NCBI RefSeq assembly: GCF_030272705.1
Contig: NZ_JARFYM010000014.1
Location: forward strand, 62,001 to 126,000
Direction: 5' to 3'
Source of the DNA: Rhizobium mayense
GTDB taxonomy: Bacteria > Pseudomonadota > Alphaproteobacteria > Rhizobiales > Rhizobiaceae
DNA: 64,000 nucleotides
Part shown: positions 17,479 through 26,500 of the stretch, piece by piece
Layout: each line of letters begins with the position of its first letter
Position numbering within the stretch: the first letter of the stretch is position 1
The notes under the pieces: generated by a model
What the model was told of the DNA's origin: nothing
The model's input: the letters and a program-made list of their open reading frames with translations, nothing else
Databases searched by the model: none
Position numbers and translations under genes: made by a program

Positions 17479-18093
17479 TCAGACGCCCTGCCCCGGCTTG
17501 ACCTTGACCACCTCGACGGCGGTCGCGGGCGTGCGGGCGACCTGTTGGGGAATGCTCTGGCGCTTGATGTGCGTGCGATGCTTCAGCGTCAGCACGATCG
17601 CGCCGATCATCGCGACCAGGAGCACCAGGCCGGCGATCTCGAAGAAATAAACGTAGTTGGTATAAAGCACGTCGCCGAGTGCTGCGGTGTTCGTCCGGGC
17701 CGTCAGCGCCGGGATAGGCATCGCGACCGACTTGGCAATCGTTGGCGAAATCACGCTGCCGCCGATGACGACGATCAGTTCGGCGGCGAGGATGATGCCG
17801 ATCAGTGCGCCGACCGGCGCATATTCCAGAATGCCTGCCCTGAGCTCGGAGAAGTCGATATCGAGCATCATGACGACAAAGAGGAAGAGAACCGCGACGG
17901 CGCCGACATAGACGACCAGCAGGATCATCGCCAAGAATTCCGCCCCCATCAGGAGGAAGAGGCCGGCCGCATTAAAGAAGACCAGGATGAGGAACAGGAC
18001 CGAATGGACCGGATTCCGCGACGAGATAACCATGAACGCCGACGCCACAGCGACAAAGGCGAAGATATAGAAAAAAAGAGCCTGCAGACCCAT
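17479..18093 (-). CDS. nuoJ: NADH-quinone oxidoreductase subunit J
   Basis: A membrane subunit of complex I. 204 residues with five helices. The conserved MGAEFLAMILLVVYVGAVAV segment, containing the pi-bulge helix 3 region (YVGAVAVLFLFVVMML), is intact. A hydrophilic C-terminal tail of about 35 residues follows the last helix. It is separated from nuoI by a 150-bp spacer with two hairpins, the longest gap in the operon apart from the inserted cassette and the nuoG-HhH spacer. Confidence 0.97.
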   Translation of the reverse strand: MGLQALFFYIFAFVAVASAFMVISSRNPVHSVLFLILVFFNAAGLFLLMGAEFLAMILLVVYVGAVAVLFLFVVMMLDIDFSELRAGILEYAPVGALIGIILAAELIVVIGGSVISPTIAKSVAMPIPALTARTNTAALGDVLYTNYVYFFEIAGLVLLVAMIGAIVLTLKHRTHIKRQSIPQQVARTPATAVEVVKVKPGQGV

Positions 18094-18117
18094 GTTGGTG
18101 CCTTTTTCGTCTTCCCC

Positions 18118-18226
18118 CGGGCAGCCGGGAGTTTCCCTGCCCGATGGGACTTAACTGGACAAATGTCCGGCAAAGCCCCGGTCTCTATTCCACCGTGACG
18201 GCGACAATCTCGGCCGCCCGTCACGG
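18118..18226. repeat. Two hairpins in the nuoJ-nuoI spacer
   Basis: Two inverted repeats: CGGGCAG (18118-18124) / CTGCCCG (18137-18143), and perfect 9-bp arms CCGTGACGG (18193-18201) / CCGTCACGG (18218-18226). Neither is followed by a T run, so they look like mRNA processing or stability elements rather than terminators. Confidence 0.5.
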
Positions 18227-18243
18227 CATATTCAAAATTCCGC

Positions 18244-18735
18244 TTAGCGGTACGGCGAGTCCATCGCGATGTTGCGCGCGATTTCGCGTTCCCAGCGGTC
18301 GCCATTTTCCAGAAGCCGCGCCTTGTCGAAGTAAAGCTCTTCGCGGGTTTCGGTGGCGAATTCGAAGTTCGGCCCTTCGACGATAGCGTCGACCGGGCAT
18401 GCCTCCTGGCAGAAGCCGCAATAGATGCACTTCACCATGTCGATGTCGTAGCGAACCGTGCGGCGGGTGCCGTCGTTGCGGCGCGGGCCAGCCTCGATGG
18501 TAATGGCCTGAGCAGGACAGATGGCTTCGCAGAGCTTGCAGGCGATGCAGCGCTCTTCGCCATTCGGATAGCGACGCAACGCATGTTCACCGCGGAAGCG
18601 CGGGCTGACCGGTCCCTTTTCAAAGGGATAATTGATCGTCGCCTTCTGCTTGAAGAAATAGCGCATCGACAGAAAGAATGCGCCGACGAATTCCTTAAGG
18701 AACAGCGAGCTGACGGCGTTGGAAATTCCGGCCAT
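18244..18735 (-). CDS. nuoI: NADH-quinone oxidoreductase subunit I
   Basis: A peripheral-arm subunit carrying two [4Fe-4S] clusters (N6a/N6b) that pass electrons to NuoB. 163 residues. Both ferredoxin motifs are complete: CIACKLCEAICP and CIYCGFCQEACPVDAI. ATG 18735 is chosen because GGAGG lies exactly 6 nt upstream; an in-frame TTG at 18741 lies between the two and is unlikely to be the start. It lies 40 nt after nuoH. Confidence 0.97.
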   Translation of the reverse strand: MAGISNAVSSLFLKEFVGAFFLSMRYFFKQKATINYPFEKGPVSPRFRGEHALRRYPNGEERCIACKLCEAICPAQAITIEAGPRRNDGTRRTVRYDIDMVKCIYCGFCQEACPVDAIVEGPNFEFATETREELYFDKARLLENGDRWEREIARNIAMDSPYR

Positions 18736-18775
18736 CTTCAACCTCCAAATCTGCTTGAAGCGAGGATCGACATCA

Positions 18776-19819
18776 TCATGCCCATCCTGTCAGCTTCAGC
18801 ACGAATGCAACGATAACGACCATGGCCAGCGACAGCGGTAGGAACACCTTCCAGCCGAGACGCATGAGCTGGTCGTAGCGGTAGCGCGGCACGAACGCCT
18901 TGACCATCGCGAACATGAAGAAGACGAGGCACGACTTCAGCAGGAACCAGATGATGCCCGGGACCCAGTTCAGGATCCAGATATCGATCGGCGGCAGCCA
19001 GCCACCGAGGAAGAGGATCGTGGTCAGCGAGCACATCAGAACGACGGCGGCATATTCGCCGAGCATGAACATCATGTAAGGCGAGGAGCCATATTCGACC
19101 ATGAAGCCGGCAACCAGTTCCGATTCCGCTTCCGGAAGATCGAAGGGCGGACGGTTCGTTTCAGCCAGCGCCGAAATGAAGAACACGATGAACATCGGGA
19201 ACAGCGACAGCCAGTGCCAGTCAAGGAACGAAGCCGGCAAGCCGAGCTTGGTGCCGAGGCCGGTCTGCTGCGACATGACGATATCGGTCAGGTTCAACGA
19301 ACCGACGCAGAGCAACACGGTGACGATGACGAAGCCGATCGAGACTTCATAGGACACCATCTGCGCCGCAGAACGCAGCGCGCCGAGGAACGGATACTTC
19401 GAGTTCGAAGCCCAGCCGCCCATGATGATGCCGTACACTTCGAGCGACGAAATCGCCAGAATGTAGAGGATGCCGACATTGATATCGGCGATGACCCAGC
19501 CATGCGCCACTGGCACGACGGCCCATGTGGACAGCGCCAGAACAACGGAAACAAGTGGGGCCAGCAGGAAGACGGTCTTGTTGGCGCCGGCCGGGATGAT
19601 CGGCTCCTTGACCATGAACTTTAGAAGGTCGGCGAAGGACTGGAACAGGCCGAAGGGACCGACGACGTTCGGGCCGCGGCGCAGCTGAACCGCCGCCCAG
19701 ATCTTGCGGTCGGCAAGAAGGATATAGGCGATGAAGATCAGCAGGCAGACCAGGAGCAGCAGGGACTGACCGATGATAATCAGCGCCGGCCAAAGATAGG
19801 TCGAAACGAATGAATCCAT
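18776..19819 (-). CDS. nuoH: NADH-quinone oxidoreductase subunit H
   Basis: A membrane subunit at the quinone-binding junction with the peripheral arm. 347 residues and about eight helices. Conserved text includes RRGPNVVGPFGLFQSFADLLK, the acidic loop AETNRPPFDLPEAESELVAG and the MFMLGEYAAV region. It lies 12 nt after nuoG. Confidence 0.97.
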   Translation of the reverse strand: MDSFVSTYLWPALIIIGQSLLLLVCLLIFIAYILLADRKIWAAVQLRRGPNVVGPFGLFQSFADLLKFMVKEPIIPAGANKTVFLLAPLVSVVLALSTWAVVPVAHGWVIADINVGILYILAISSLEVYGIIMGGWASNSKYPFLGALRSAAQMVSYEVSIGFVIVTVLLCVGSLNLTDIVMSQQTGLGTKLGLPASFLDWHWLSLFPMFIVFFISALAETNRPPFDLPEAESELVAGFMVEYGSSPYMMFMLGEYAAVVLMCSLTTILFLGGWLPPIDIWILNWVPGIIWFLLKSCLVFFMFAMVKAFVPRYRYDQLMRLGWKVFLPLSLAMVVIVAFVLKLTGWA

Positions 19820-19831
19820 AGTCCTTTGCCC

Positions 19832-21913
19832 TTACTCTGCCGCAGCCTGGAAATTGTTGCGGGCCAATGCCGAGCACTCCGCCATGACGGCAGAGGCACG
19901 CGCTATCGGGTTCGTCAAATAGAAGTCTTTGATCGGCGAAGCAAACCCGGATTTCGTCATCGCGCCGGCTTTTTTCGCGACTGCGACAATTTGGGCGCTA
20001 TCGCCTTCGGCGATCTCGTCGATGCCTGCGAAATGCGGGAAAGCAGCATAGAGCCTGGCGCGCAATTCTCTCAACGAATCAAAGGGAAGCTTCTTGCCGA
20101 GCACGTCGGAAAGGGCACGAATGATGGCCCAGTCCTCGCGGGCGTCGCCCGGTGCGAAACCGGCACGGTTGCCCATCTGAACGCGGCCTTCGGTGTTGAC
20201 CCAGGTGCCCGACTTTTCGGTGTAGGTGGCCGCCGGCAGGATGACGTCGGCATTGTGCGCGCCGTTGTCGCCATGCGAGCCGATATAGACGGTGAACTTC
20301 GCGCTCTTGCGGGTGAAGTCCAGCTCGTCAGCGCCGAGCAGGAACAGAACGTCCATCGAGGAGAGCATCGCAGCAGCATTGACGCCCTTTGCGCCCGGCA
20401 CGAAGCCGAGGTCAAGACCACCGACACGTGAAGCCGCGGTGTGCAGCACGGCAAAACCGTTCCAACCGTCCTTCACGACGCCGACAGCGGAGGCGAGCTT
20501 GGCGGCATTCGCCAGCACCTCAGCGCCGTCTTCGCGGATGAGCGCGCCCTGGCCGATGATGATCATCGGCTTTTCGGCGTTCTTCAGAACATCGGCAAAG
20601 GCATGCGAACCGCTGACGACATCGGCGAGCGTATCCGGGCCAGCGCCGAAATAATCATAGGAGTAACGCAGGTCCGCATGTTCGCCGATCACGCCAATCG
20701 GGAACTTGCCGCGGCGCCAGCGCTTGCGGATACGCGAGTTCAGCACGGCCGCTTCGGAGCGCGGGTTGGCGCCGATGATCAGCAGCGCATCTGCAGCTTC
20801 GATGCCCTCGATGCTCGGGTTGAAGATGTAGCTTGCACGGCCAAGCGACGGATCAAGCGCCGTCCCGTCCTGGCGACAGTCGAGATTTTCCGATCCCAGC
20901 GACTTCAGCAGCTCGGAGAGCGCGTACATCTCTTCGACAGAAGCGAGGTCGCCGGCAATCGCGCCGATCTTGTCGCCGCTGGTGGCAGCAACCGCGGACT
21001 TGATGGCGGCGAAGGCGTCGCTCCACGTCGAAGCCTGCAGGCGTCCATCCCTGCGGACATAGGGCTTGTCGAGACGCTGCGTCTTCAGGCCGTCCCAGAT
21101 GAAGCGGGTCTTGTCCGAGATCCATTCTTCATTGATCTGCTCGTTGACGCGCGGCAGGACGCGCATGACTTCACGGCCGCGGGTATCGACGCGGATAGCC
21201 GAGCCGAGCGCGTCCATGACGTCGATCGATTCGGTCTTGTTCAGTTCCCACGGACGGGCCGTGAAGGCGAAGGGCTTCGAGGTCAGCGCACCGACCGGGC
21301 AAAGGTCGACGACATTGCCCTGCAGTTCGGAGGTCATCGCCTGCTCGAGATAGGTGGTGATTTCCGCATCTTCGCCGCGGCCGATCAGGCCGAGTTCGGA
21401 AATGCCGGCAACTTCCGTCGTGAAGCGAACGCAGCGTGTGCAGTGGATGCAGCGGTTCATCACGGTCTTGACGAGCGGGCCGATATACTTGTCTTCGACG
21501 GCGCGCTTGTCTTCCTGATAGCGCGAGCTGTCGATGCCGAAGGCCATGGCCTGGTCCTGCAGGTCGCATTCGCCACCCTGGTCGCAGATCGGGCAATCCA
21601 GCGGGTGGTTGATCAGCAGGAATTCCATCACGCCTTCGCGGGCCTTCTTGACCATCGGCGTGTTGGTGAAGACTTCCGGAAGCTCACCGTTCGGGCCGCC
21701 GCGGATGTCGCGTACGCCCATGGCGCAGGATGCCTGCGGCTTCGGCGGGCCACCCTTCACCTCGACAAGGCACATGCGGCAATTGCCGGCCACCGACAGT
21801 CGTTCATGGAAGCAGAAGCGCGGGACTTCGGCGCCGGCTTCCTCGCACGCCTGGATAAGCGTGTAGTGATCCGGAACTTCGATCTCTTTACCGTCAATCT
21901 TCAGTTTTGCCAT
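19832..21913 (-). CDS. nuoG: NADH-quinone oxidoreductase subunit G
   Basis: The large iron-sulfur subunit of the peripheral arm. 693 residues. A [2Fe-2S] motif (CFHERLSVAGNCRMC), a His/Cys-ligated [4Fe-4S] site (HPLDCPICDQGGECDLQD) and CIHCTRCVRF are followed by a molybdopterin-oxidoreductase-like domain that lacks the cofactor. The length matches the short alphaproteobacterial/mitochondrial type (about 690 residues) rather than E. coli NuoG (about 900). Confidence 0.97.
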   Translation of the reverse strand: MAKLKIDGKEIEVPDHYTLIQACEEAGAEVPRFCFHERLSVAGNCRMCLVEVKGGPPKPQASCAMGVRDIRGGPNGELPEVFTNTPMVKKAREGVMEFLLINHPLDCPICDQGGECDLQDQAMAFGIDSSRYQEDKRAVEDKYIGPLVKTVMNRCIHCTRCVRFTTEVAGISELGLIGRGEDAEITTYLEQAMTSELQGNVVDLCPVGALTSKPFAFTARPWELNKTESIDVMDALGSAIRVDTRGREVMRVLPRVNEQINEEWISDKTRFIWDGLKTQRLDKPYVRRDGRLQASTWSDAFAAIKSAVAATSGDKIGAIAGDLASVEEMYALSELLKSLGSENLDCRQDGTALDPSLGRASYIFNPSIEGIEAADALLIIGANPRSEAAVLNSRIRKRWRRGKFPIGVIGEHADLRYSYDYFGAGPDTLADVVSGSHAFADVLKNAEKPMIIIGQGALIREDGAEVLANAAKLASAVGVVKDGWNGFAVLHTAASRVGGLDLGFVPGAKGVNAAAMLSSMDVLFLLGADELDFTRKSAKFTVYIGSHGDNGAHNADVILPAATYTEKSGTWVNTEGRVQMGNRAGFAPGDAREDWAIIRALSDVLGKKLPFDSLRELRARLYAAFPHFAGIDEIAEGDSAQIVAVAKKAGAMTKSGFASPIKDFYLTNPIARASAVMAECSALARNNFQAAAE

Positions 21914-22160
21914 CGTCCACTCAGTCCTATGTCACGTCTGCCGCCGTACCTGGCCGCAGACAATTTCATGACCGCAATACCGTCTCGCCAGCGGCACGGC
22001 ATTTGAGCCGTGTGGCACCGGTCTTGCTCACAATCACCTTTGCCGAACCTTGCCCCCACAAGATCAGCACGCCGGCTGAAACATCGCGGGCCACGCCCGC
22101 AACATGCTCACCGCTTTGTTTCACGCTCTTCGGCCGCTTGGGGATAGCCGAAGAAAAGTC

Positions 22161-22883
22161 TCAACCCCGGCCCTTCGGCAGGAGCGCTTTTGCCTGACCA
22201 ACCCAGTCATCGCGACGGATACGGCCGTCGAAACCAAGGTCCGTATCGATCCGCTCGATATCCGCGTCGTTCCAGGCCGCGATATCGACAAAGCGCTGAA
22301 TGCCTCGCCCGTTCAAAACCTGCTCCAACTTCGGACCGATGCCCGAAATCCGCTTCAGGTCATCCACTTTAGCGGCGACCTTGCGGCTACGCGCCGCCGC
22401 TGGCCTTGTTGCAACCGGCTCCGCAGCAACGGCTTTGGCCTTGGTCCTGGGCTTGGCCAGCACCTCCGCTGGCGATATCTTCGCTGCGACCCGCTTCGGC
22501 TCGACCTTCTTCACCTCAGCCGGCTTTGCTTTGGTCGGCTTGGCAGCGGGCGATGCCGTCACCGGCTTCGGCTCCCCTGCCCCATCAATCTTTGCTGCCG
22601 GCTTAGGCTCGGCAACGGCATTGTTCTTCTCGTCGAGCGCAACAGCGAGCTTGTTGGTCGCGTCGACCACGCCTTGCAGCGCGCCGAAGAACGCACCCGC
22701 CATCTGCGACGAGAAACCGAACCCGATCGCGGTCGCGGCGGCAAATGCAGCCGCCGGATGCGACATCAACGGGTGGATCGGCAAGGCAGGCGAATTCCGA
22801 AGCATGTCCGCGGCAATACGGCTGAGATCAGCCGATGCATCGGCCGCTCCGCTATTCTGCCTGGTATCTGTGGTCTTCGCCAT
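22161..22883 (-). CDS. Helix-hairpin-helix protein embedded in the nuo operon
   Basis: A 240-residue rhizobial protein between nuoF and nuoG. The N-terminal half has a hydrophobic/glycine-rich stretch (AAFAAATAIGFGFSSQMAG, around residues 48-70). It is followed by a low-complexity Ala/Pro/Lys linker (about 90-180), then a C-terminal helix-hairpin-helix-like domain (LKRISGIGPKLEQVLNGRGI, with DIAAWNDADIERI). Such domains are often annotated as complex-I associated or nuclease-like from position or weak similarity; no catalytic residues are seen. The start is ATG 22883 with AAGGACG upstream, 8 nt after nuoF; the open frame further upstream overlaps nuoF and is not used. Function unknown, but position implies coexpression with complex I. 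Confidence 0.82.
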   Translation of the reverse strand: MAKTTDTRQNSGAADASADLSRIAADMLRNSPALPIHPLMSHPAAAFAAATAIGFGFSSQMAGAFFGALQGVVDATNKLAVALDEKNNAVAEPKPAAKIDGAGEPKPVTASPAAKPTKAKPAEVKKVEPKRVAAKISPAEVLAKPRTKAKAVAAEPVATRPAAARSRKVAAKVDDLKRISGIGPKLEQVLNGRGIQRFVDIAAWNDADIERIDTDLGFDGRIRRDDWVGQAKALLPKGRG

Positions 22884-22891
22884 GATCGTCC

Positions 22892-24196
22892 TTACTCGGC
22901 CGCTTCCAGCACCGCGCCGTGGCTTGTCGCATTGGCCGTATACTGGTCGATGCGCTTTTCGATTTCCGGGCGGAAGTTGCGGATCAGGCCCTGTACCGGC
23001 CACGCGGCGGCGTCGCCGAGCGCGCAGATGGTATGACCTTCGATCTGCTTCGTCACCTGGAACAGCATGTCGATTTCGCGCTTCTGCGCATTGCCCCGGG
23101 CCATGCGCTCCAGCACGCGCCACATCCAGCCGGTGCCTTCACGGCACGGCGTGCACTGGCCGCAGCTTTCATGCTTGAAGAAGGCCGAGATACGGGCAAT
23201 CGCCTTGATGATGTCTGTCGACTTGTCCATGACGATCGCTGCTGCCGTACCGAAGGACGATTTGACCTCACGCAGGCCGTCGAAATCCATCGGGCAATCA
23301 ATGATGTCGGCCGCCGGAACGACCGGGCACGACGCGCCACCAGGGATGACGGCAAGCAGATTGTCCCAGCCGCCACGAATGCCGCCGCCATGCTTCTCGA
23401 CCAGTTCGCGGAAGGTGATGCCCATCGATTCTTCCACCGTGCACGGACGATTGACGTGGCCGGAAAGCATGAACAGCTTCGTGCCGACATTGTTCGGACG
23501 ACCGAAGGAGGAGAACCAGCTGGCGCCGCGACGCAGGATCGTCGGGGCGACGGCGATCGACTCGACGTTGTTGACGGTCGTCGGGCAGCCATAGAGACCC
23601 ATATTGGCCGGGAACGGCGGCTTCAGGCGCGGCTGGCCCTTCTTGCCCTCCAGGCTTTCGAGCAGCGCGGTTTCTTCGCCGCAGATATAAGCGCCGGCGC
23701 CGTGATGGACAAAAACATCAAAATCCCAGCCGAGCTTGTTGTTTTTGCCCAGAAGTCCAGCATCGTAACATTCATCGATCGCCGCCTGCAGGGCTTCGCG
23801 TTCGCGCATGTATTCGCCGCGGACATAGATATAGGCCGTGTGGGCGCCCATGGCGAAACCGGCAATGACGCAGCCTTCGATCAGCGTATGCGGATCGTGG
23901 CGCATGATATCGCGGTCCTTGCAGGTGCCCGGCTCGGACTCGTCGGCGTTGACGACGAGATAGTGCGGACGGCCATCGCTTTCCTTCGGCATGAAGGACC
24001 ACTTCAGGCCAGTCGGGAAGCCTGCGCCACCACGACCGCGAAGGCCGGAAGCCTTCATCTCGTTGACGATCCAGTCCCGGCCCTTTTCGAGGATCTGCTT
24101 CGTGCCATCCCAATGGCCGCGCGCCATCGCGCCTTTCAGGGACTTGTCCTTGAGACCGTAGATATTGGTAAAGATGCGATCCTGATCCTGTAACAT
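22892..24196 (-). CDS. nuoF: NADH-quinone oxidoreductase subunit F
   Basis: The NADH-binding flavoprotein subunit: oxidises NADH with FMN and holds the N3 [4Fe-4S] cluster. 434 residues. The glycine-rich NADH/FMN site GLRGRGGAGFPTGLKWSF, YLVVNADESEPGTCKDRDIM, and the cluster motif SCGQCTPCREG are all present. It lies 10 nt after nuoE. Confidence 0.98.
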   Translation of the reverse strand: MLQDQDRIFTNIYGLKDKSLKGAMARGHWDGTKQILEKGRDWIVNEMKASGLRGRGGAGFPTGLKWSFMPKESDGRPHYLVVNADESEPGTCKDRDIMRHDPHTLIEGCVIAGFAMGAHTAYIYVRGEYMREREALQAAIDECYDAGLLGKNNKLGWDFDVFVHHGAGAYICGEETALLESLEGKKGQPRLKPPFPANMGLYGCPTTVNNVESIAVAPTILRRGASWFSSFGRPNNVGTKLFMLSGHVNRPCTVEESMGITFRELVEKHGGGIRGGWDNLLAVIPGGASCPVVPAADIIDCPMDFDGLREVKSSFGTAAAIVMDKSTDIIKAIARISAFFKHESCGQCTPCREGTGWMWRVLERMARGNAQKREIDMLFQVTKQIEGHTICALGDAAAWPVQGLIRNFRPEIEKRIDQYTANATSHGAVLEAAE

Positions 24197-24206
24197 ACCT
24201 TACCTC

Positions 24207-24917
24207 TTACTCAGCCTTGTTGCCGACGGCCGCTGCCTCGGATGCCGGCACGGCGACAGTCTCCGCAGCAACCTTAGCACTGGACTTCTTCTTCGTCGCC
24301 GGCTTCGGCGAATCCATGAGCGACGTCAAACCACCTTCCGGTGCAGAGAAAATACGATCGATCTGCGGGCCGGTCGGGACTTCGCTGCCCTTGCCTGCGA
24401 CGAATGCATCGATGATCTCTTCGAGACGTTCCGGCGTCAGATCCTCATAGGTATCCTTGCCGATCACGACCATCGGTGCGTTGACGCAGGCGCCCTGACA
24501 TTCGACCTCTTCCCAGGAGAGCGTGCCTTCGGCATTGCGCTCCAGAGCATGGTCGGCGATCCGGCTCTTGCAGACCTTCACCAGGCCTTCGGCGCCGCGC
24601 AACATGCAGGGCGTCGTGCCGCACACCTGGATATGGGCGCGGCTGCCGACCGGATGCAGTTGGAACTGCGTGTAGAAGGTGGCGACCTCGAGCGCGCGGA
24701 TATAGGCCATATCAAGCATATCGGCGATCTTTTCGATGGCCGCCTTGGTGACCCAGCCGTCCTGCTCCTGCGCACGCATCATCAGCGGGATGATCGCGGA
24801 TTGCTGGCGGCCCTCGGGATATTTCTTGATCGTCTTTTCCGCCCAGACCGCATTCTCCTGGTTAAAGGCGAATGCGGCAGGCTGGAATTGATCTTCGGCT
24901 AGTCGACGAACGGACAT
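24207..24917 (-). CDS. nuoE: NADH-quinone oxidoreductase subunit E
   Basis: A thioredoxin-like [2Fe-2S] subunit (cluster N1a). 236 residues. The ligands are seen in CGTTPCMLRG and CQGACVNAPM. Beyond about residue 175 there is a Lys/Ala/Ser-rich C-terminal tail (KPATKKKSSAKVAAETV) that makes the protein longer than E. coli NuoE. Similar tails are common in rhizobia and resemble the linker of the HhH protein two genes on. Confidence 0.97.
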   Translation of the reverse strand: MSVRRLAEDQFQPAAFAFNQENAVWAEKTIKKYPEGRQQSAIIPLMMRAQEQDGWVTKAAIEKIADMLDMAYIRALEVATFYTQFQLHPVGSRAHIQVCGTTPCMLRGAEGLVKVCKSRIADHALERNAEGTLSWEEVECQGACVNAPMVVIGKDTYEDLTPERLEEIIDAFVAGKGSEVPTGPQIDRIFSAPEGGLTSLMDSPKPATKKKSSAKVAAETVAVPASEAAAVGNKAE

Positions 24918-24932
24918 CTTTCACGCCTTATC

Positions 24933-25250
24933 TCAGTTTAAGGACCCACACCGCGTATCCGTCAGAGACGAAAATTCGCAGGCATAGGCCGACTGGTCTT
25001 TCTGCATAAACACAACGAACTTGCCGCCATTCGGCACAGCGGCCTTTATTTCATAGCCGCGTGACACGAGATCGGCCATGGTCGATGTCGCGCTCTGCGA
25101 AGCCGTATTTCCACTCTTGGCACTATTCGAGCTTTTCGCATTCGAACCTTGCACAGAGATGCTGGGCAACGCCTGCGTCTTGCCGACCTGCTGAGCCGAA
25201 GCTCCGGAAGCAACAAAAACCGCAGCGACGATGACCGGCCAAAGCTGCAT
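24933..25250 (-). CDS. Small secreted protein in the nuo operon
   Basis: A 105-residue protein between nuoD and nuoE. A signal peptide (MQLWPVIVAAVFVASGASA, cleavage near AQQ) is followed by a Ser/Asn/Ala-rich linker (about 30-58) and a small C-terminal domain (LVSRGYEIKAAVPNGGKFVVFMQK) with two cysteines (YACEFSS, DTRCGSLN) that could form a disulfide in the periplasm. Its ATG overlaps the nuoD stop by one base, so it is translationally coupled. I do not recognise a family with known function. Confidence 0.82.
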   Translation of the reverse strand: MQLWPVIVAAVFVASGASAQQVGKTQALPSISVQGSNAKSSNSAKSGNTASQSATSTMADLVSRGYEIKAAVPNGGKFVVFMQKDQSAYACEFSSLTDTRCGSLN

Positions 25251-26440
25251 CAGCGATCCACCTCACCGAACACGATGTCGAGCGAACCGAGCACGGCCGC
25301 GACGTCGGCAAGCAGATGGCCGCGGCACATGAAATCCATGGCCTGCAGATGTGCATAGCCCGGAGCGCGGATCTTGCAGCGATACGGCTTGTTCGAACCG
25401 TCGGAGACGAGATAGACGCCGAACTCGCCCTTCGGCGCTTCGACGGCGGCGTAAACCTCGCCGGCCGGCACGTGATAGCCTTCGGTGTAGAGCTTGAAGT
25501 GGTGGATCAGCGCTTCCATCGAGCGCTTCATCTCACCGCGCTTCGGCGGCACGACCTTGCCGTCGAGCGAAGACACCGGTCCGGTCTTGGCATCGCCGAG
25601 CAGACGGTTGACGCACTGCTTCATGATGCGGACGGACTGGCGCATCTCGATCATGCGGATCAAGTAACGGTCATAGCAGTCGCCGTTCTTCCCGATCGGA
25701 ATATCGAATTCGAGATCGGAATAGCATTCATAGGGCTGCGCGCGGCGCAGATCCCATGCGGCGCCCGAGCCGCGGACCATGACGCCCGAGAAGCCCCAGG
25801 CCCAACAGTCTTCCAGCGACACGACGCCGATATCGACGTTGCGCTGCTTGAAAATGCGGTTGCCGGTGAGCAGCTCGTCGATATCGTCGAGCGCCTTCAG
25901 GAAGGGATCGCACCAGTCGCCGATATCCTGCACCAGCTTTTCCGGCAGATCCTGGTGAACGCCGCCCGGACGGAAATAGGCGGCATGCATGCGCGAGCCC
26001 GAGGCACGCTCATAGAATACCATCAGCTTTTCGCGCTCTTCGAAGCCCCAGAGCGGCGGCGTTAGCGCACCGACGTCCATGGCCTGCGTCGTCACGTTCA
26101 GCAGATGCGACAGGATGCGGCCGATTTCGGAATAGAGCACGCGGATCAACTGGCCGCGAATCGGGATATCGAGGCCGAGCAGCTTTTCGACGGCCAGGGC
26201 ATAGGCATGTTCCTGGTTCATCGGCGCCACGTAGTCGAGGCGATCGAAATAAGGAACGGCCTGCAGGTAGGTCTTCGTTTCGATCAGCTTTTCCGTACCG
26301 CGATGCAGCAGGCCGATATGCGGATCGACGCGTTCCACAATTTCGCCGTCCAATTCGAGGACAAGACGCAAAACGCCGTGCGCAGCCGGGTGCTGCGGAC
26401 CGAAATTGATGTTGAAGTTGCGAACGTTGTGTTCTGTCAT
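25250..26440 (-). CDS. nuoD: NADH-quinone oxidoreductase subunit D
   Basis: The 49-kDa subunit forming the quinone pocket with NuoB, related to the large subunit of NiFe hydrogenases. 396 residues, unfused to NuoC. The N-terminal NFGPQHPAAHGVLRLVLELDG contains the quinone-site histidine loop; HIGLLHRGTEKLIE and the C-terminal DIVFGEVDR are typical. Upstream, where nuoC would normally follow closely, a 483-bp insertion carries a four-helix-bundle gene. Confidence 0.98.
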   Translation of the reverse strand: MTEHNVRNFNINFGPQHPAAHGVLRLVLELDGEIVERVDPHIGLLHRGTEKLIETKTYLQAVPYFDRLDYVAPMNQEHAYALAVEKLLGLDIPIRGQLIRVLYSEIGRILSHLLNVTTQAMDVGALTPPLWGFEEREKLMVFYERASGSRMHAAYFRPGGVHQDLPEKLVQDIGDWCDPFLKALDDIDELLTGNRIFKQRNVDIGVVSLEDCWAWGFSGVMVRGSGAAWDLRRAQPYECYSDLEFDIPIGKNGDCYDRYLIRMIEMRQSVRIMKQCVNRLLGDAKTGPVSSLDGKVVPPKRGEMKRSMEALIHHFKLYTEGYHVPAGEVYAAVEAPKGEFGVYLVSDGSNKPYRCKIRAPGYAHLQAMDFMCRGHLLADVAAVLGSLDIVFGEVDR

Positions 26441-26470
26441 TGCAATGCGCTCCGCTTATTGCAGGCATTA

Positions 26471-26492
26471 GCCAATAGGCAATAGGCAATAG
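26471..26492. repeat. Left heptamer array of the inserted cassette
   Basis: GCCAATA-GGCAATA-GGCAATA-G: three tandem units of a 7-bp repeat, 8 nt downstream of the four-helix-bundle stop. It is the inverted counterpart of the array at 26898-26921. Confidence 0.75.
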
Positions 26493-26500
26493 TGTAACCG

